Source: Anaeromassilibacillus sp. An250 (GTDB lineage: Bacteria; Bacillota; Clostridia; Oscillospirales; Acutalibacteraceae). From it: a stretch of DNA of 64,000 bases. The position numbers and the translations under genes are program-made. Every line of letters starts with the position of its first letter. The first letter of the stretch is position 1. Positions 25,434-33,487 of the stretch are shown one piece after another. Under the pieces are notes generated by a model. That model worked only from the letters and a program-made list of their open reading frames with translations. It was not told the origin of the DNA and did not search any database. Location: positions 245,251-309,250 of the forward strand of contig NZ_NFJK01000002.1 of assembly GCF_002159845.1 (NCBI RefSeq). Reading direction: 5' to 3'.

Positions 25434-27686
25434 ATGGAACAAGAACGGTTTGCGTGGAAATGCCTGCTGCATGCCCTGCGGCCGTATGGCCCGCCGGAGG
25501 TGTGGCAGGCATCGTTTGGGCCGGACATGGAGACGGCGCTTTCGGAGGAAGAACAGGCGCTTTTGCGCCGGGCGTCCGGGATTGTCGTTGGCACGGCCAA
25601 GCTGGATGCATCCGAGAGCGGCCTGCTTTCCATCTTCGACTTGCTGGACGGAGGGACGCCGTGCCGGATGTTCCGTCCGGATGCGGTGGAGTGCTTCCAA
25701 TGCCCGGCGGAACAGGCTGTCCGCCCAGCCGAAAAGCGGGAGTGGATGCAGCGCTGCCTGGACGAGCTGAAGGCGGCGGACGGGCGCATCGAACCCGCCC
25801 TGGAGGTTTGCAGGCAGCAGCTTTCCTATTATCCTTCCGGCATCCCAGGGGTATCCCTGTATCAGAAGGCGCGCCTGGAGGTCTGCCTGGCGTGCTGTAT
25901 GCGCGAAGCGGGGCGGGAATCCCCGTTCCTGCTGGTCTCCTGCGGCTTGCCGGGGATTCAGAAGTTTTTGTACACGATTTCCGGCAAAGGGGTTTTGAAA
26001 TCCCTGCGGAGCCGGTCGTTTTATTTGGATTTGCTGGAAGAACATCTGATGACGGAATTGCTGGACCGGCTGCACCTCTGCCGGGCGCACCGGCTGTATG
26101 TGGGCGGCGGGAGCAGCTATGCCGTCCTGCCCAATACGGACCGCACGCGGGAAACCCTGGAAGCCTGCCTGCGCAGCGTCAACCAGTGGCTGCTCAAGCG
26201 CTTTTCCGGCGCGCTGCAATTCCTCTATGCCTGGGAGCCCTGTTCCGGGCCGCAGCTCAAAAACGAGGGCGGGACAGCTTACCAGGAGATCTTTGCCCGG
26301 CTGGAAAACAAGCTGAACCAAAAGCGCAACCGCCGGTTTGACGCCAGCGGTTTGACATGGCTGAATTCCCAGGAGATGAGCGACCCGGAGCGGGAATGCC
26401 GGGTCTGCGCGGGCAGCAGCTTGCCGCTGGATGGGGACGACCTCTGCCCGGTCTGCCGGGAATTCCGGGATAGCTCCTCCGGCCTTGCTGCCCCGGGAAA
26501 GGTGGCGGCCGTCTGCCGCGCAGTTTGGGAAGAGGGCGGCACGCCCCTGACGCTTCCCTCGCTGGATGGGCAGGATTGGTTTGTCTATATGATGGACCGG
26601 GCGCAGGCGGAACGCCTCCGTGCAGAACAGCCGGGGACCGTCGTCCGCGTTTATGCGCCGGGCAGCGGGGGCAATGCGGACATTCCGCTTCCACTCGGCG
26701 CTTATGCATATACGATCGATGAAAAAATGGCGACGTTTGAGGGCCTTGCGGCGTGTTCCAAAGGCATCCGGCGTTTGGGCGTCCTGCGGGCGGATGTGGA
26801 CAACCTGGGCCGGGCGTTCGTCAGCGGGTTTCACCGGCGTTTGCAGTCCGGGGAAACCGGTTCCGGCCTCCCTCTGACGGCGTCGCTCTCGCAGCAGTTG
26901 ACGCAGTTTTTCAAGGTCCACTTGCAAACGATTTTGCAGGGGACGGAGGGACCGGTCGATCCGTTCCACCTTGTGTGGAACGAAGCGGGAAAACGTTCCC
27001 CGCGCAAGGCCATCGTGGTCTATGCGGGCGGGGACGATCTCTTTATTGTGGGCGCCTGGAATGAAATTGTGGAACTGTCGGTGGACCTGTACCGCGCGTT
27101 CCGGGGCTTTACCGGGGGCCGCTTGACCTTTTCCGCCGGGATTGGCCTGTTTTCCCCGCACTATCCGCTCTATGCGATGGCGGAGGATACGGCGATCTTG
27201 GAGGACGCAGCCAAGGGGATCGACGCCGGGAAAAACGGCCTCGCCCTGTTTGGCTTGGAGCTGCTGCCGGACGCCGGTGGATCGGTGCGGCATGTGGCGC
27301 GGCACCTGTACCATTGGGATACCTTTATCGAAGAGGTTGTCACGGAAAAGCTCTATTTGTTGGAGCGCTATTTTGAAATGGACCGGAAGGAACAGAACGG
27401 CCGGGGGAGTTCGTTCCTTTACCGCCTGAAGAATTATGCGGAGCAGTTGGACCGAACCCCGGGGCAAACGATCAACGTGGCGCGTTTTGCGTATCTGCTG
27501 GCCCGGATGGAGCCAAAAAAGGACAAGCGCGAGCTGTCCGATTTGTATCATGAATTTTCGACAAAGCTGTATCAATGGATCAAGGATGCGGAAAGCCGCA
27601 GGCAGCTGCTGACGGCGATGGAACTGTATTTGAGCTTGATCCGGACATCACAGGAGAAAGGGGAAGAGCAACCATATGGCGAGTGA
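25434..27686 (+). CDS. cas10: Type III-A CRISPR Cas10/Csm1, HD motif lost, GGDD intact
   Basis: This is the 750-residue large subunit of the Csm complex. It starts at the ATG at 25434 after GAGGAGG. The N-terminus reads CLLHALRPYG where active Csm1 proteins have LLHDIGK: His13 is kept, but the Asp is Ala14 and no other HD ligands are evident. DNase activity is therefore unlikely. A zinc ribbon is formed by C322, C325, C338 and C341. The second Palm domain carries YAGGDDLF with GGDD at 532-535, the site that makes cyclic oligoadenylates from ATP. The first Palm domain has GGGSSYAVLPNT near residues 223-234. The C-terminal domain is helical. It is the first gene of a tightly packed operon and overlaps csm2 by 11 bases. 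Confidence 0.95.
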   Translation: MEQERFAWKCLLHALRPYGPPEVWQASFGPDMETALSEEEQALLRRASGIVVGTAKLDASESGLLSIFDLLDGGTPCRMFRPDAVECFQCPAEQAVRPAEKREWMQRCLDELKAADGRIEPALEVCRQQLSYYPSGIPGVSLYQKARLEVCLACCMREAGRESPFLLVSCGLPGIQKFLYTISGKGVLKSLRSRSFYLDLLEEHLMTELLDRLHLCRAHRLYVGGGSSYAVLPNTDRTRETLEACLRSVNQWLLKRFSGALQFLYAWEPCSGPQLKNEGGTAYQEIFARLENKLNQKRNRRFDASGLTWLNSQEMSDPERECRVCAGSSLPLDGDDLCPVCREFRDSSSGLAAPGKVAAVCRAVWEEGGTPLTLPSLDGQDWFVYMMDRAQAERLRAEQPGTVVRVYAPGSGGNADIPLPLGAYAYTIDEKMATFEGLAACSKGIRRLGVLRADVDNLGRAFVSGFHRRLQSGETGSGLPLTASLSQQLTQFFKVHLQTILQGTEGPVDPFHLVWNEAGKRSPRKAIVVYAGGDDLFIVGAWNEIVELSVDLYRAFRGFTGGRLTFSAGIGLFSPHYPLYAMAEDTAILEDAAKGIDAGKNGLALFGLELLPDAGGSVRHVARHLYHWDTFIEEVVTEKLYLLERYFEMDRKEQNGRGSSFLYRLKNYAEQLDRTPGQTINVARFAYLLARMEPKKDKRELSDLYHEFSTKLYQWIKDAESRRQLLTAMELYLSLIRTSQEKGEEQPYGE

Positions 27687-28191
27687 TTGGAAAGACGCGC
27701 TGGGAGGTTTGATCGGGAAGACCCCTGAAGAGGTCGCTCGGACGCAGCGGCAGCCCGCCGGCCAGAAGGCGTCCTCCGGCAAAGAACCGCCGGCATTTTT
27801 CAGCAGGGACGATTATGTAGATTTGGCCGATCAATGTATGCAGCGGCTGGGAAGGCCCAGTAAAAACAAATGGAATAAGGAAAATGAAATCAAACGAAAT
27901 TATGGGGAGCTGACCAGCAGCCAGATGCGGAATCTCTTTGCGCTTGTTACGCGGCTCTACAACCGAGTGACCATCGGCGGGGAGATCACCCCCGCGGACA
28001 TCGGGAGCATCAAGGTGCGGATGGTGTACGATGCGGGACGGAAGGCGGATGTGCAGAGCTTTTTGCAGGAGTCGGGGCTTTTAAGGGGCCTCGACTTTAT
28101 CGGCACGGATAAAGGGCGCTTCCTGCGGTATGCGCGCTATATGGAAGCGTTGGTTGCCTACCACTATTATTACACCGATAAAAAGGACTAA
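27676..28191 (+). CDS. csm2: Csm2, small subunit of the type III-A complex
   Basis: This is a 171-residue protein. The C-terminal 120 residues have the Csm2 pattern: helical with TSSQMRNLFALVTRLYN, MVYDAGRK and an ending around RFLRYARYMEALVAYHYYY. Csm2 lines the inner filament along the target RNA and helps orient it. The protein is longer than usual (120-140 residues) because of an N-terminal extension of about 45 residues rich in Gly, Gln, Pro and Lys. The ATG overlaps the csm1 stop. AGGAGAAAGGGG lies just upstream within csm1. Confidence 0.88.
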   Translation: MASDWKDALGGLIGKTPEEVARTQRQPAGQKASSGKEPPAFFSRDDYVDLADQCMQRLGRPSKNKWNKENEIKRNYGELTSSQMRNLFALVTRLYNRVTIGGEITPADIGSIKVRMVYDAGRKADVQSFLQESGLLRGLDFIGTDKGRFLRYARYMEALVAYHYYYTDKKD

Positions 28192-28203
28192 AGGGGTGGA
28201 ACG

Positions 28204-28884
28204 ATGTATCAGAAATTGATGATTCAAGGGCAGATTGAAGTGCTGACCGGGTTACATATCGGCGCGTCCGACGTCTATGCCGCCATCGGCGCGGCAAATT
28301 CCCCTGTGGTGCGGGACCCAAAGACGCAGTACCCCATCATTCCCGGCAGCAGCTTGAAAGGGAAAATCCGGACGCTCCTGGTGCGGGATGCCGTGGAGGG
28401 CTATGTCTTGCCGGAACCGAAGGACGATCCACCCCCAATTGCCCGGTTGTTTGGAAAACCAGCTTCCAGTGCAGAAACAAAGGCGGTGGCTTCCCGGCTT
28501 CAATTTATGGATTGCTTCCTAGCCAATGCAGACGAGTTGATGGACACCGGCTTTACAGAGGTCAAAACGGAAAACAGCATTAACCGGCTGACGTCGATTG
28601 CCAATCCGCGGCCTTTGGAGCGCGTGATCCGGGGGGCAAAATTTTCCTTTGCGGTGATCTATAATGTGGAAAATCCGGCGGAAGTAGAGGAAGATTTCCA
28701 AACGCTCGCGAAGGGGATGCAGCTGCTGCAATTGGATTATCTGGGCGGCCATGGCAGCCGGGGCAGCGGACGCATCCGCTTTGAGGATCTGAAGGTCATT
28801 CAGGCGGCGGGCGAAACGGAAAAGATCGAAACCCTGCAAAAGACGCTTGAGGGTGTGAAAGATGCGAACGTATTACCTTTATAA
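28204..28884 (+). CDS. csm3: Csm3 backbone subunit with catalytic Asp replaced by Asn
   Basis: This is a 226-residue Cas7-family RAMP protein that forms the crRNA-binding backbone. The family signature GLHIGASD is followed by AAIGAANSPVVRDP and IIPGSSLKGKIRTLL. In Streptococcus thermophilus Csm3 the corresponding segment is AIGAIDSP and its D33 cuts the target RNA. Here the aligned residue is N32 (codon AAT at 28297-28299), so the slicing activity is expected to be lost while crRNA and target binding remain. The Gly-rich GGHGSRGSGRIRF near the end is intact. The gene overlaps csm4 by 23 bases. Confidence 0.95.
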   Translation: MYQKLMIQGQIEVLTGLHIGASDVYAAIGAANSPVVRDPKTQYPIIPGSSLKGKIRTLLVRDAVEGYVLPEPKDDPPPIARLFGKPASSAETKAVASRLQFMDCFLANADELMDTGFTEVKTENSINRLTSIANPRPLERVIRGAKFSFAVIYNVENPAEVEEDFQTLAKGMQLLQLDYLGGHGSRGSGRIRFEDLKVIQAAGETEKIETLQKTLEGVKDANVLPL

Positions 28885-29833
28885 ATTCCATTTTTATGGG
28901 GCGCTCCACATCGGGCCGGACGATGGGCGGAATGTCTTGCAGTCGTCTGGGATTCTGCTGCATTCCGATACGCTGTTTTCCGCCCTGTGTATTGAGGCGC
29001 TGCGGGACGAAACAGCGCGAAACAGCCTCTTGGAAGAGGCAAAGGCAGGGCGGTTCCTGCTTTCGGACGCGTTTCCCTACCGGGCAGACGAGCTCTTTCT
29101 CCCGAAGCCGCTGATCCGCACAGAACAAGGGCTCCGGCAGATGCAGGACCCGGGACAGCGGAAGCTGTTCAAAAAATTGACGTACCTGCCAGCCTCCCTT
29201 TGGGATGCGTACTTGGACCTCTGGCGGGAGGGCCGTCCATTCGACGCGGCCGCCTGCCTGCAACAGCTTGAAAACCTGTCCTTTTTGGATGAACGCGCCT
29301 GTGCCGCCGTGCGCGGCAAGGAGGAGACCGACCCATACCTCGTGCGAGGGCTGCAATTTAACAAGGACTGCGGCCTATACTGTATCCTGGCCTTTGACGA
29401 TGATCGTGTGCGCTCCCTTGTGGAAGGCCTTTTGCAATCCCTGTCCTTTAGCGGGGTCGGCGGAAAACGGAGCATTGGCTTCGGAAAATTTCAATTGGAG
29501 CGCTGTGGTGAATTGGCCCAAAGCGCCTGCGAAGCGGCCCGGGTCCTGGGGACATACCTATCCGGAGAACCCGCCGCCCACTGGATGACCCTGAATACCT
29601 CGCTCCCGGCAGAGGACGAGCTGGAGCAAGCGATGGAACACGCGGAATATTCCCTTTGCAGAAGAGGGGGCTTCGTCCATGGAATGGGCTACAAAAAGCG
29701 GACGGTCTATGCGTTCGCGTCCGGTTCCTGCTTTTCCAAACGGTTTACCGGCCAGGTGCGGAATGTTGCGCCGGAGGGACGCCAACCGGCGCTGCGCATG
29801 TTAAAACCGATGTTTTTGGGGGTGGATGTATGA
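28862..29833 (+). CDS. csm4: Csm4, Cas5-like subunit
   Basis: This is a 323-residue RAMP protein that caps the 5' handle of the crRNA next to Cas10. Family features are the N-terminal KFHFYGALHIG, the segment ILLHSDTLFSALCIEAL, the Gly-rich loop SFSGVGGKRSIGFGKF and the C-terminal YSLCRRGGFVHGMGYKKRT. Length is normal. The start is the ATG at 28862 inside csm3. The stop overlaps the csm5 ATG in an ATGA, so translation of the two is probably coupled. Confidence 0.92.
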   Translation: MRTYYLYKFHFYGALHIGPDDGRNVLQSSGILLHSDTLFSALCIEALRDETARNSLLEEAKAGRFLLSDAFPYRADELFLPKPLIRTEQGLRQMQDPGQRKLFKKLTYLPASLWDAYLDLWREGRPFDAAACLQQLENLSFLDERACAAVRGKEETDPYLVRGLQFNKDCGLYCILAFDDDRVRSLVEGLLQSLSFSGVGGKRSIGFGKFQLERCGELAQSACEAARVLGTYLSGEPAAHWMTLNTSLPAEDELEQAMEHAEYSLCRRGGFVHGMGYKKRTVYAFASGSCFSKRFTGQVRNVAPEGRQPALRMLKPMFLGVDV

Positions 29834-30990
29834 AAGAAACCATCCATATGGTGATGCGCGTCTTGACGCCGGTCTTTGTGGGATGCGGGCAAAAACTCTT
29901 GAAGAAGGAGTACATCTATATCCCGAACGAAAACCGCGTCTATGTGCCGGACCGGGACCGCTTTTTCTCCTGGCTACAGGAACGGAATCTGGTGGACGCA
30001 TATACGGATTTCATTCTCAGCAGCGACAACAGCCTGTACCAATGGCTGCTGTCCCAGAAGGCGTCCAAGGAAGAGATTCGCGGATTGGCCGCGTATACGG
30101 CGCACGGCGGGGATCGAACCATCAACGGAAAGCCGATCCGCCTGGACGATATCCATTCCATGGTAAAGGGGCCGGGCGGAAAGCCCTATCTTCCCGGCAG
30201 CAGCATTAAGGGCGCTATGCGGACGGCGCTCCTGAACAAGATGGTCGCCGGCAAGAAGCCGTGCCCGTTTCCGGAAGATGCATTCCACAAGGGCGTGCAG
30301 GAGATGGACGCGCGTGTAAAATCCGGGAAGGAACCGCATGGCCGTGCCAGCAAGAGCCTTTTTCGCCGGGAAGCCGGAAACATCGAAGAAGGGCAGTTCC
30401 ACAAATTGCGGCTGGTCAACCAAAAGGGGAAAGAAATTCCGAGCTATAATGCGGTCTGCTCCGCCATGCGCGGGCTGTCGGTTTCGGACAGCCTGCCGGT
30501 GGAAGCATCCTGCCTGACGCTGTGCCAGAAGCTGGACGTGGGGCCCAGCGGCGGGATTTCCTCCCGCGTGCCCATGATGCGCGAGTGTTTGAAGCCCGGC
30601 ACGGAGCTGCACGCCGCCCTCACCCTGGACGACTGCTTCCTGCGGGAGGCGGGGATGGACCGGCAATTTTTGGTCGAGGCAATCCAGGAATTCTATGCGC
30701 TGCAAAACCGGCAGTTCGTCGCGAAATTCCATGGGTTCGAACATGAAGCGGAGGAACGCGGGTGCGTGCTCTATTTGGGCGGCGGGTGCGGGTTCCCCAG
30801 CAAAACGATCCTCCAGTCCCTGTATGGGGATGCATCGCTTGCTTGCACCGCAGAGCTGCTCACCTTTTTGTTCCCGGATGGCTACCATGAAACCGACGTG
30901 GCCGCCGGGGGTTCCCCGCACATGCTGAAATGCACCAAATGGGAAGACCGCCTGGTCCCCATGGGGAAATGTGAGGTGCTGTTTCCATGA
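29830..30990 (+). CDS. csm5: Csm5, 3'-end capping RAMP subunit
   Basis: This is a 386-residue protein of the type III-A complex, required for crRNA maturation and placed at the 3' end of the filament. The N-terminus has the RAMP pattern RVLTPVFVGCGQKLLKKEY, followed by YLPGSSIKGAMRTALL, which is diagnostic of Csm5. A Gly-rich segment GGGCGFPSKTIL lies near residue 320. The ATG at 29830 overlaps the csm4 stop. A longer open frame upstream lies inside csm4 and is not used. Its stop overlaps the cas6 ATG. Confidence 0.93.
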   Translation: MKETIHMVMRVLTPVFVGCGQKLLKKEYIYIPNENRVYVPDRDRFFSWLQERNLVDAYTDFILSSDNSLYQWLLSQKASKEEIRGLAAYTAHGGDRTINGKPIRLDDIHSMVKGPGGKPYLPGSSIKGAMRTALLNKMVAGKKPCPFPEDAFHKGVQEMDARVKSGKEPHGRASKSLFRREAGNIEEGQFHKLRLVNQKGKEIPSYNAVCSAMRGLSVSDSLPVEASCLTLCQKLDVGPSGGISSRVPMMRECLKPGTELHAALTLDDCFLREAGMDRQFLVEAIQEFYALQNRQFVAKFHGFEHEAEERGCVLYLGGGCGFPSKTILQSLYGDASLACTAELLTFLFPDGYHETDVAAGGSPHMLKCTKWEDRLVPMGKCEVLFP

Positions 30991-31772
30991 CGACGAGCAT
31001 CCGCCTGGAATTGGAGGAAACCCATCGCGCGCCCCTGGTGGCGGAGGACGCCTATTGCCTGTACGGTTGGCTGATGGAGCAGCTTCCACCCGCTTATGCC
31101 GCGTATCTGCATGAGGAAGGCGAGCGGCCGTTTTGCCAATATCTGCTCCCGTCGAGGGAAGAACGCCATCGGGCCGTGTATCAATGGACGCTGTTTTCGG
31201 AGGACGCGGTGCAGACGGTCGCGCCCATCCTGCTGAACAGCACGTCCTTTCCATTCCGCAGCGGTGGGAAGCAGGTCTGCGTGCGAAGGGCGGAAAAGGA
31301 AACGTTCCGCTTTGAAGAGGCGGTCGAGCGCTGTTTTACCGCGCCGGCGCTTCCATCTTCCTATCAGCTGCGCTTCCTGTCCCCCACGACGTTTAAAACC
31401 GAGAACCAGTATGCGCTGTTCCCCACCGCAGGGCTGGTGGTAAAGAGTGCGGCCTCGCGCTTTGCGCTGCTGGACAGCGGGGTGACGCTACAGGACGAGG
31501 AGGCGATCCGGCAGCTCGTCGAGTCGGCGCGGATCATTGGCTATTCGCTCCACACGCAGAGATACAGCATGAAAGGCGCCGTGATACCGGGCTTTACCGG
31601 TTGGATACGGCTGGCCATCCATGGACCAACCTCCATGAAACGGCTGTTTTGGCTGTTGATGTGCGCGCTGCCCCATACCGGCGTTGGAATCAAGACGGCG
31701 CTGGGGATGGGCGGCTGTACGGTGGAAGAATCTTTCCCAAAAACAGAGGAGGTTTTTTCATGGAACAGATGA
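30987..31772 (+). CDS. cas6: Cas6 CRISPR RNA endoribonuclease
   Basis: This is a 261-residue protein with two ferredoxin-like halves. It processes the array transcript by cutting 8 bases before the end of each repeat. The N-terminal part AYCLYGWLMEQLPPAYAAYL followed by HEEGERPF fits the helix carrying the catalytic His. The C-terminus has the Gly-rich loop GVGIKTALGMGG typical of Cas6. It is the only Cas6 in the window, so it would have to serve both arrays despite their different repeats. The ATG overlaps the csm5 stop, and the gene overlaps the next by 13 bases. Confidence 0.9.
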   Translation: MTTSIRLELEETHRAPLVAEDAYCLYGWLMEQLPPAYAAYLHEEGERPFCQYLLPSREERHRAVYQWTLFSEDAVQTVAPILLNSTSFPFRSGGKQVCVRRAEKETFRFEEAVERCFTAPALPSSYQLRFLSPTTFKTENQYALFPTAGLVVKSAASRFALLDSGVTLQDEEAIRQLVESARIIGYSLHTQRYSMKGAVIPGFTGWIRLAIHGPTSMKRLFWLLMCALPHTGVGIKTALGMGGCTVEESFPKTEEVFSWNR

Positions 31773-32587
31773 ACATCAAGTCCCTGCTTCGCAGCAAGCA
31801 GACGCTGCTGGAATCCAAGCTAGATGTGTTGATCAACCATCCGGTCACAAAGGGCGACCACTGCGAGGGGGCCTGGATCGACTTTTTCCGGAGCTTTTTG
31901 CCCAGCAAATATGCGGTGGATAAGGGGTTCGTATTCGACAGCAAAGGGGCGGTCAGCGAGCAGATCGATATTATCATCTATGATGCCCTGTACTCCCCGC
32001 TGATCTTTGGAACCGATGCGGGCGAAAAATTCATCACGGCGGAAAGCGTCTATGCGGTCTTTGACTCCAAGCAGAAGATCGACAAGGAGACGGTGGAGTA
32101 CACAAACCGGAAAATCGAAAGCGTGGTGAACCTGCACCGGACATCGCGTGGAATGATTGTCGCCGGTCGGGAGGTTCCACCCAGAGCCCTGCCGCCCATT
32201 CTCGGCGGAATTCTGGCCGCGGCATCCGCTGGTTGGAGCACAGTGGAGTCTTATGTGGAGGACAATCCGAACATTGACATCGGATGCGCGGTAAAATCCG
32301 GCTCTTTCTTAGTAAAACGCGATCCGGAGAGAAATTTCTTATCCATGCTGCACAGCGAGCCGGAGGAAGCGGTCCTCGCGTTCTTTTATATGATTCTGGA
32401 TGAGCTTTATAAGCTCGGGACCGTCCCGGCGATCGATATCCGCGATTATGCCAACGCGACATTGACAAACGTCCACTTAAAAACAGACGAAGAAAATTTG
32501 CAGACGGAGTCATCCGAAGAAGCTTCCACGGCAGAACTATCTGCCTCGGAAGAGAAGGAAAACCAAGAGGAACCGGCTGTAAAATAA
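31760..32587 (+). CDS. DUF6602-like protein with PD-(D/E)XK nuclease signature, last gene of the csm operon
   Basis: This is a 275-residue protein. The ATG at 31760 follows AGAGGAGG and lies inside the end of cas6, so it belongs to the operon. Residues 30-110 resemble DUF6602 proteins: CEGAWIDFFRSFLPSKY, GFVFDSKGAVSEQIDIIIYD, then FITAESVYAVFDSKQKI. The order E36, D70, D102-x-K104 fits a PD-(D/E)XK nuclease core, with Asp-Ser-Lys in place of the more common Glu-Val-Lys. The middle (residues 115-235) is mixed and the C-terminus is very acidic. No CARF, SAVED or HEPN domain is visible. A nuclease effector of the CRISPR system is an inference from position and motif. It could also be an unrelated restriction-type nuclease or inactive. 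Confidence 0.75.
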   Translation: MEQMNIKSLLRSKQTLLESKLDVLINHPVTKGDHCEGAWIDFFRSFLPSKYAVDKGFVFDSKGAVSEQIDIIIYDALYSPLIFGTDAGEKFITAESVYAVFDSKQKIDKETVEYTNRKIESVVNLHRTSRGMIVAGREVPPRALPPILGGILAAASAGWSTVESYVEDNPNIDIGCAVKSGSFLVKRDPERNFLSMLHSEPEEAVLAFFYMILDELYKLGTVPAIDIRDYANATLTNVHLKTDEENLQTESSEEASTAELSASEEKENQEEPAVK

Positions 32588-32604
32588 ATAACATGTAAAT
32601 CAAA

Positions 32605-32646
32605 CAAGGCGCCTATCCCATTTTCGTGGGATAGGCGCCTTGTTTT
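32605..32646. terminator. Terminator between the csm operon and CRISPR array 2
   Basis: A perfect 16-bp stem (32605-32620 with 32627-32642) with a TTTTCG loop and a T run. T residues on the minus side are weaker but allow it to end the array 2 transcript as well. Confidence 0.9.
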
Positions 32647-33414
32647 GTCCCCTGGCGGGGCGTAGTTGAGTTGTTTCTCCAATATTCCTGTGCTCACATG
32701 ACACCCCATAGCCGTCCCCTGACGGGGCGTGGATTGTAACCTGTGATTTTTCGAATGGGTGTTTTAATACCTTTATTTCCGTCCCCTGACGGGGCGTGGA
32801 TTGTAACTGGCCTGTTTGCAGAGGCCGTAAGAGTTATAAAAATTTCCGTCCCCTGACGGGGCGTGGATTGTAACTGTGGCGGATTTGTATGCGTCAACAA
32901 GTTTTTTGGATTTCCGTCCCCTGACGGGGCGTGGATTGTAACGCCGTGTAATGATCTATCCCGATGGGACAATCGGGATTTCCGTCCCCTGACGGGGCGT
33001 GGATTGTAACTTTTCAATCCGGTATTCTTCCAAATCAGAAAAAGTATTTCCGTCCCCTGACGGGGCGTGGATTGTAACTGACGGTCACAAATAACATTGC
33101 TCGCGGCCTCACCATTTCCGTCCCCTGACGGGGCGTGGATTGTAACTTTAGATCTGTTCCGCCGTGGCAGAGAAGCAATAATTTCCGTCCCCTGACGGGG
33201 CGTGGATTGTAACCCGGGATGGCTGAAACCGGAAGTTGAAGTAAAATCATTTCCGTCCCCTGACGGGGCGTGGATTGTAACACCAGGTTTATCGTCTGGT
33301 CATGTGGATTGTTAGATTTCCGTCCCCTGACGGGGCGTGGATTGTAACGCAGATGGTTCGGACGATAGAAAGAACAAAGATATTTCCGTCCCCTGACGGG
33401 GCGTGGATTGTAAC
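32643..33414 (-). CRISPR. CRISPR array 2, 12 repeats, 11 spacers
   Basis: The 33-base repeat starts ATTTCCGTCCCCTGACGGGG and ends CGTGGATTGTAAC on the plus strand. Perfect copies start at 32775, 32842, 32910, 32978, 33046, 33114, 33181, 33249, 33316 and 33382. The copy at 32708 has two changes. The copy ending at 32677 is badly degraded and ends TTGTTTC like array 1. Spacers are 33-36 bases in the regular part. As in array 1, decay is on the left and a promoter is on the right, so the crRNA is read from the minus strand with handle ACGGAAAT. The shared core CGTCCCCTNNCGGGG links both arrays to the same Cas6 and Csm complex. Confidence 0.95.
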
Positions 33415-33423
33415 TCCACCCCT

Positions 33424-33453
33424 ATTATACCCAGAAACCATGCGGGTTGTAAA
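33424..33453 (-). promoter_or_regulatory. Promoter of CRISPR array 2
   Basis: On the minus strand, TTTACA (plus 33448-33453), 18 bases and TATAAT (plus 33424-33429). Only 9 bases separate the -10 box from the first repeat, so the start site falls at the repeat border. A segment at 33473-33487 (ATAAAAATAATCCAT) resembles the array 1 leader at 25104-25117. Confidence 0.7.
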
Positions 33454-33487
33454 GGCTAAAAGTGCGAACCTCATAAAAATAATCCAT

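Noticed and set aside
25365..27575. 736-codon minus-strand frame antisense to csm1
   Set aside because: It is the mirror of a G+C-rich gene with clear Cas10 motifs; there is no start signal.
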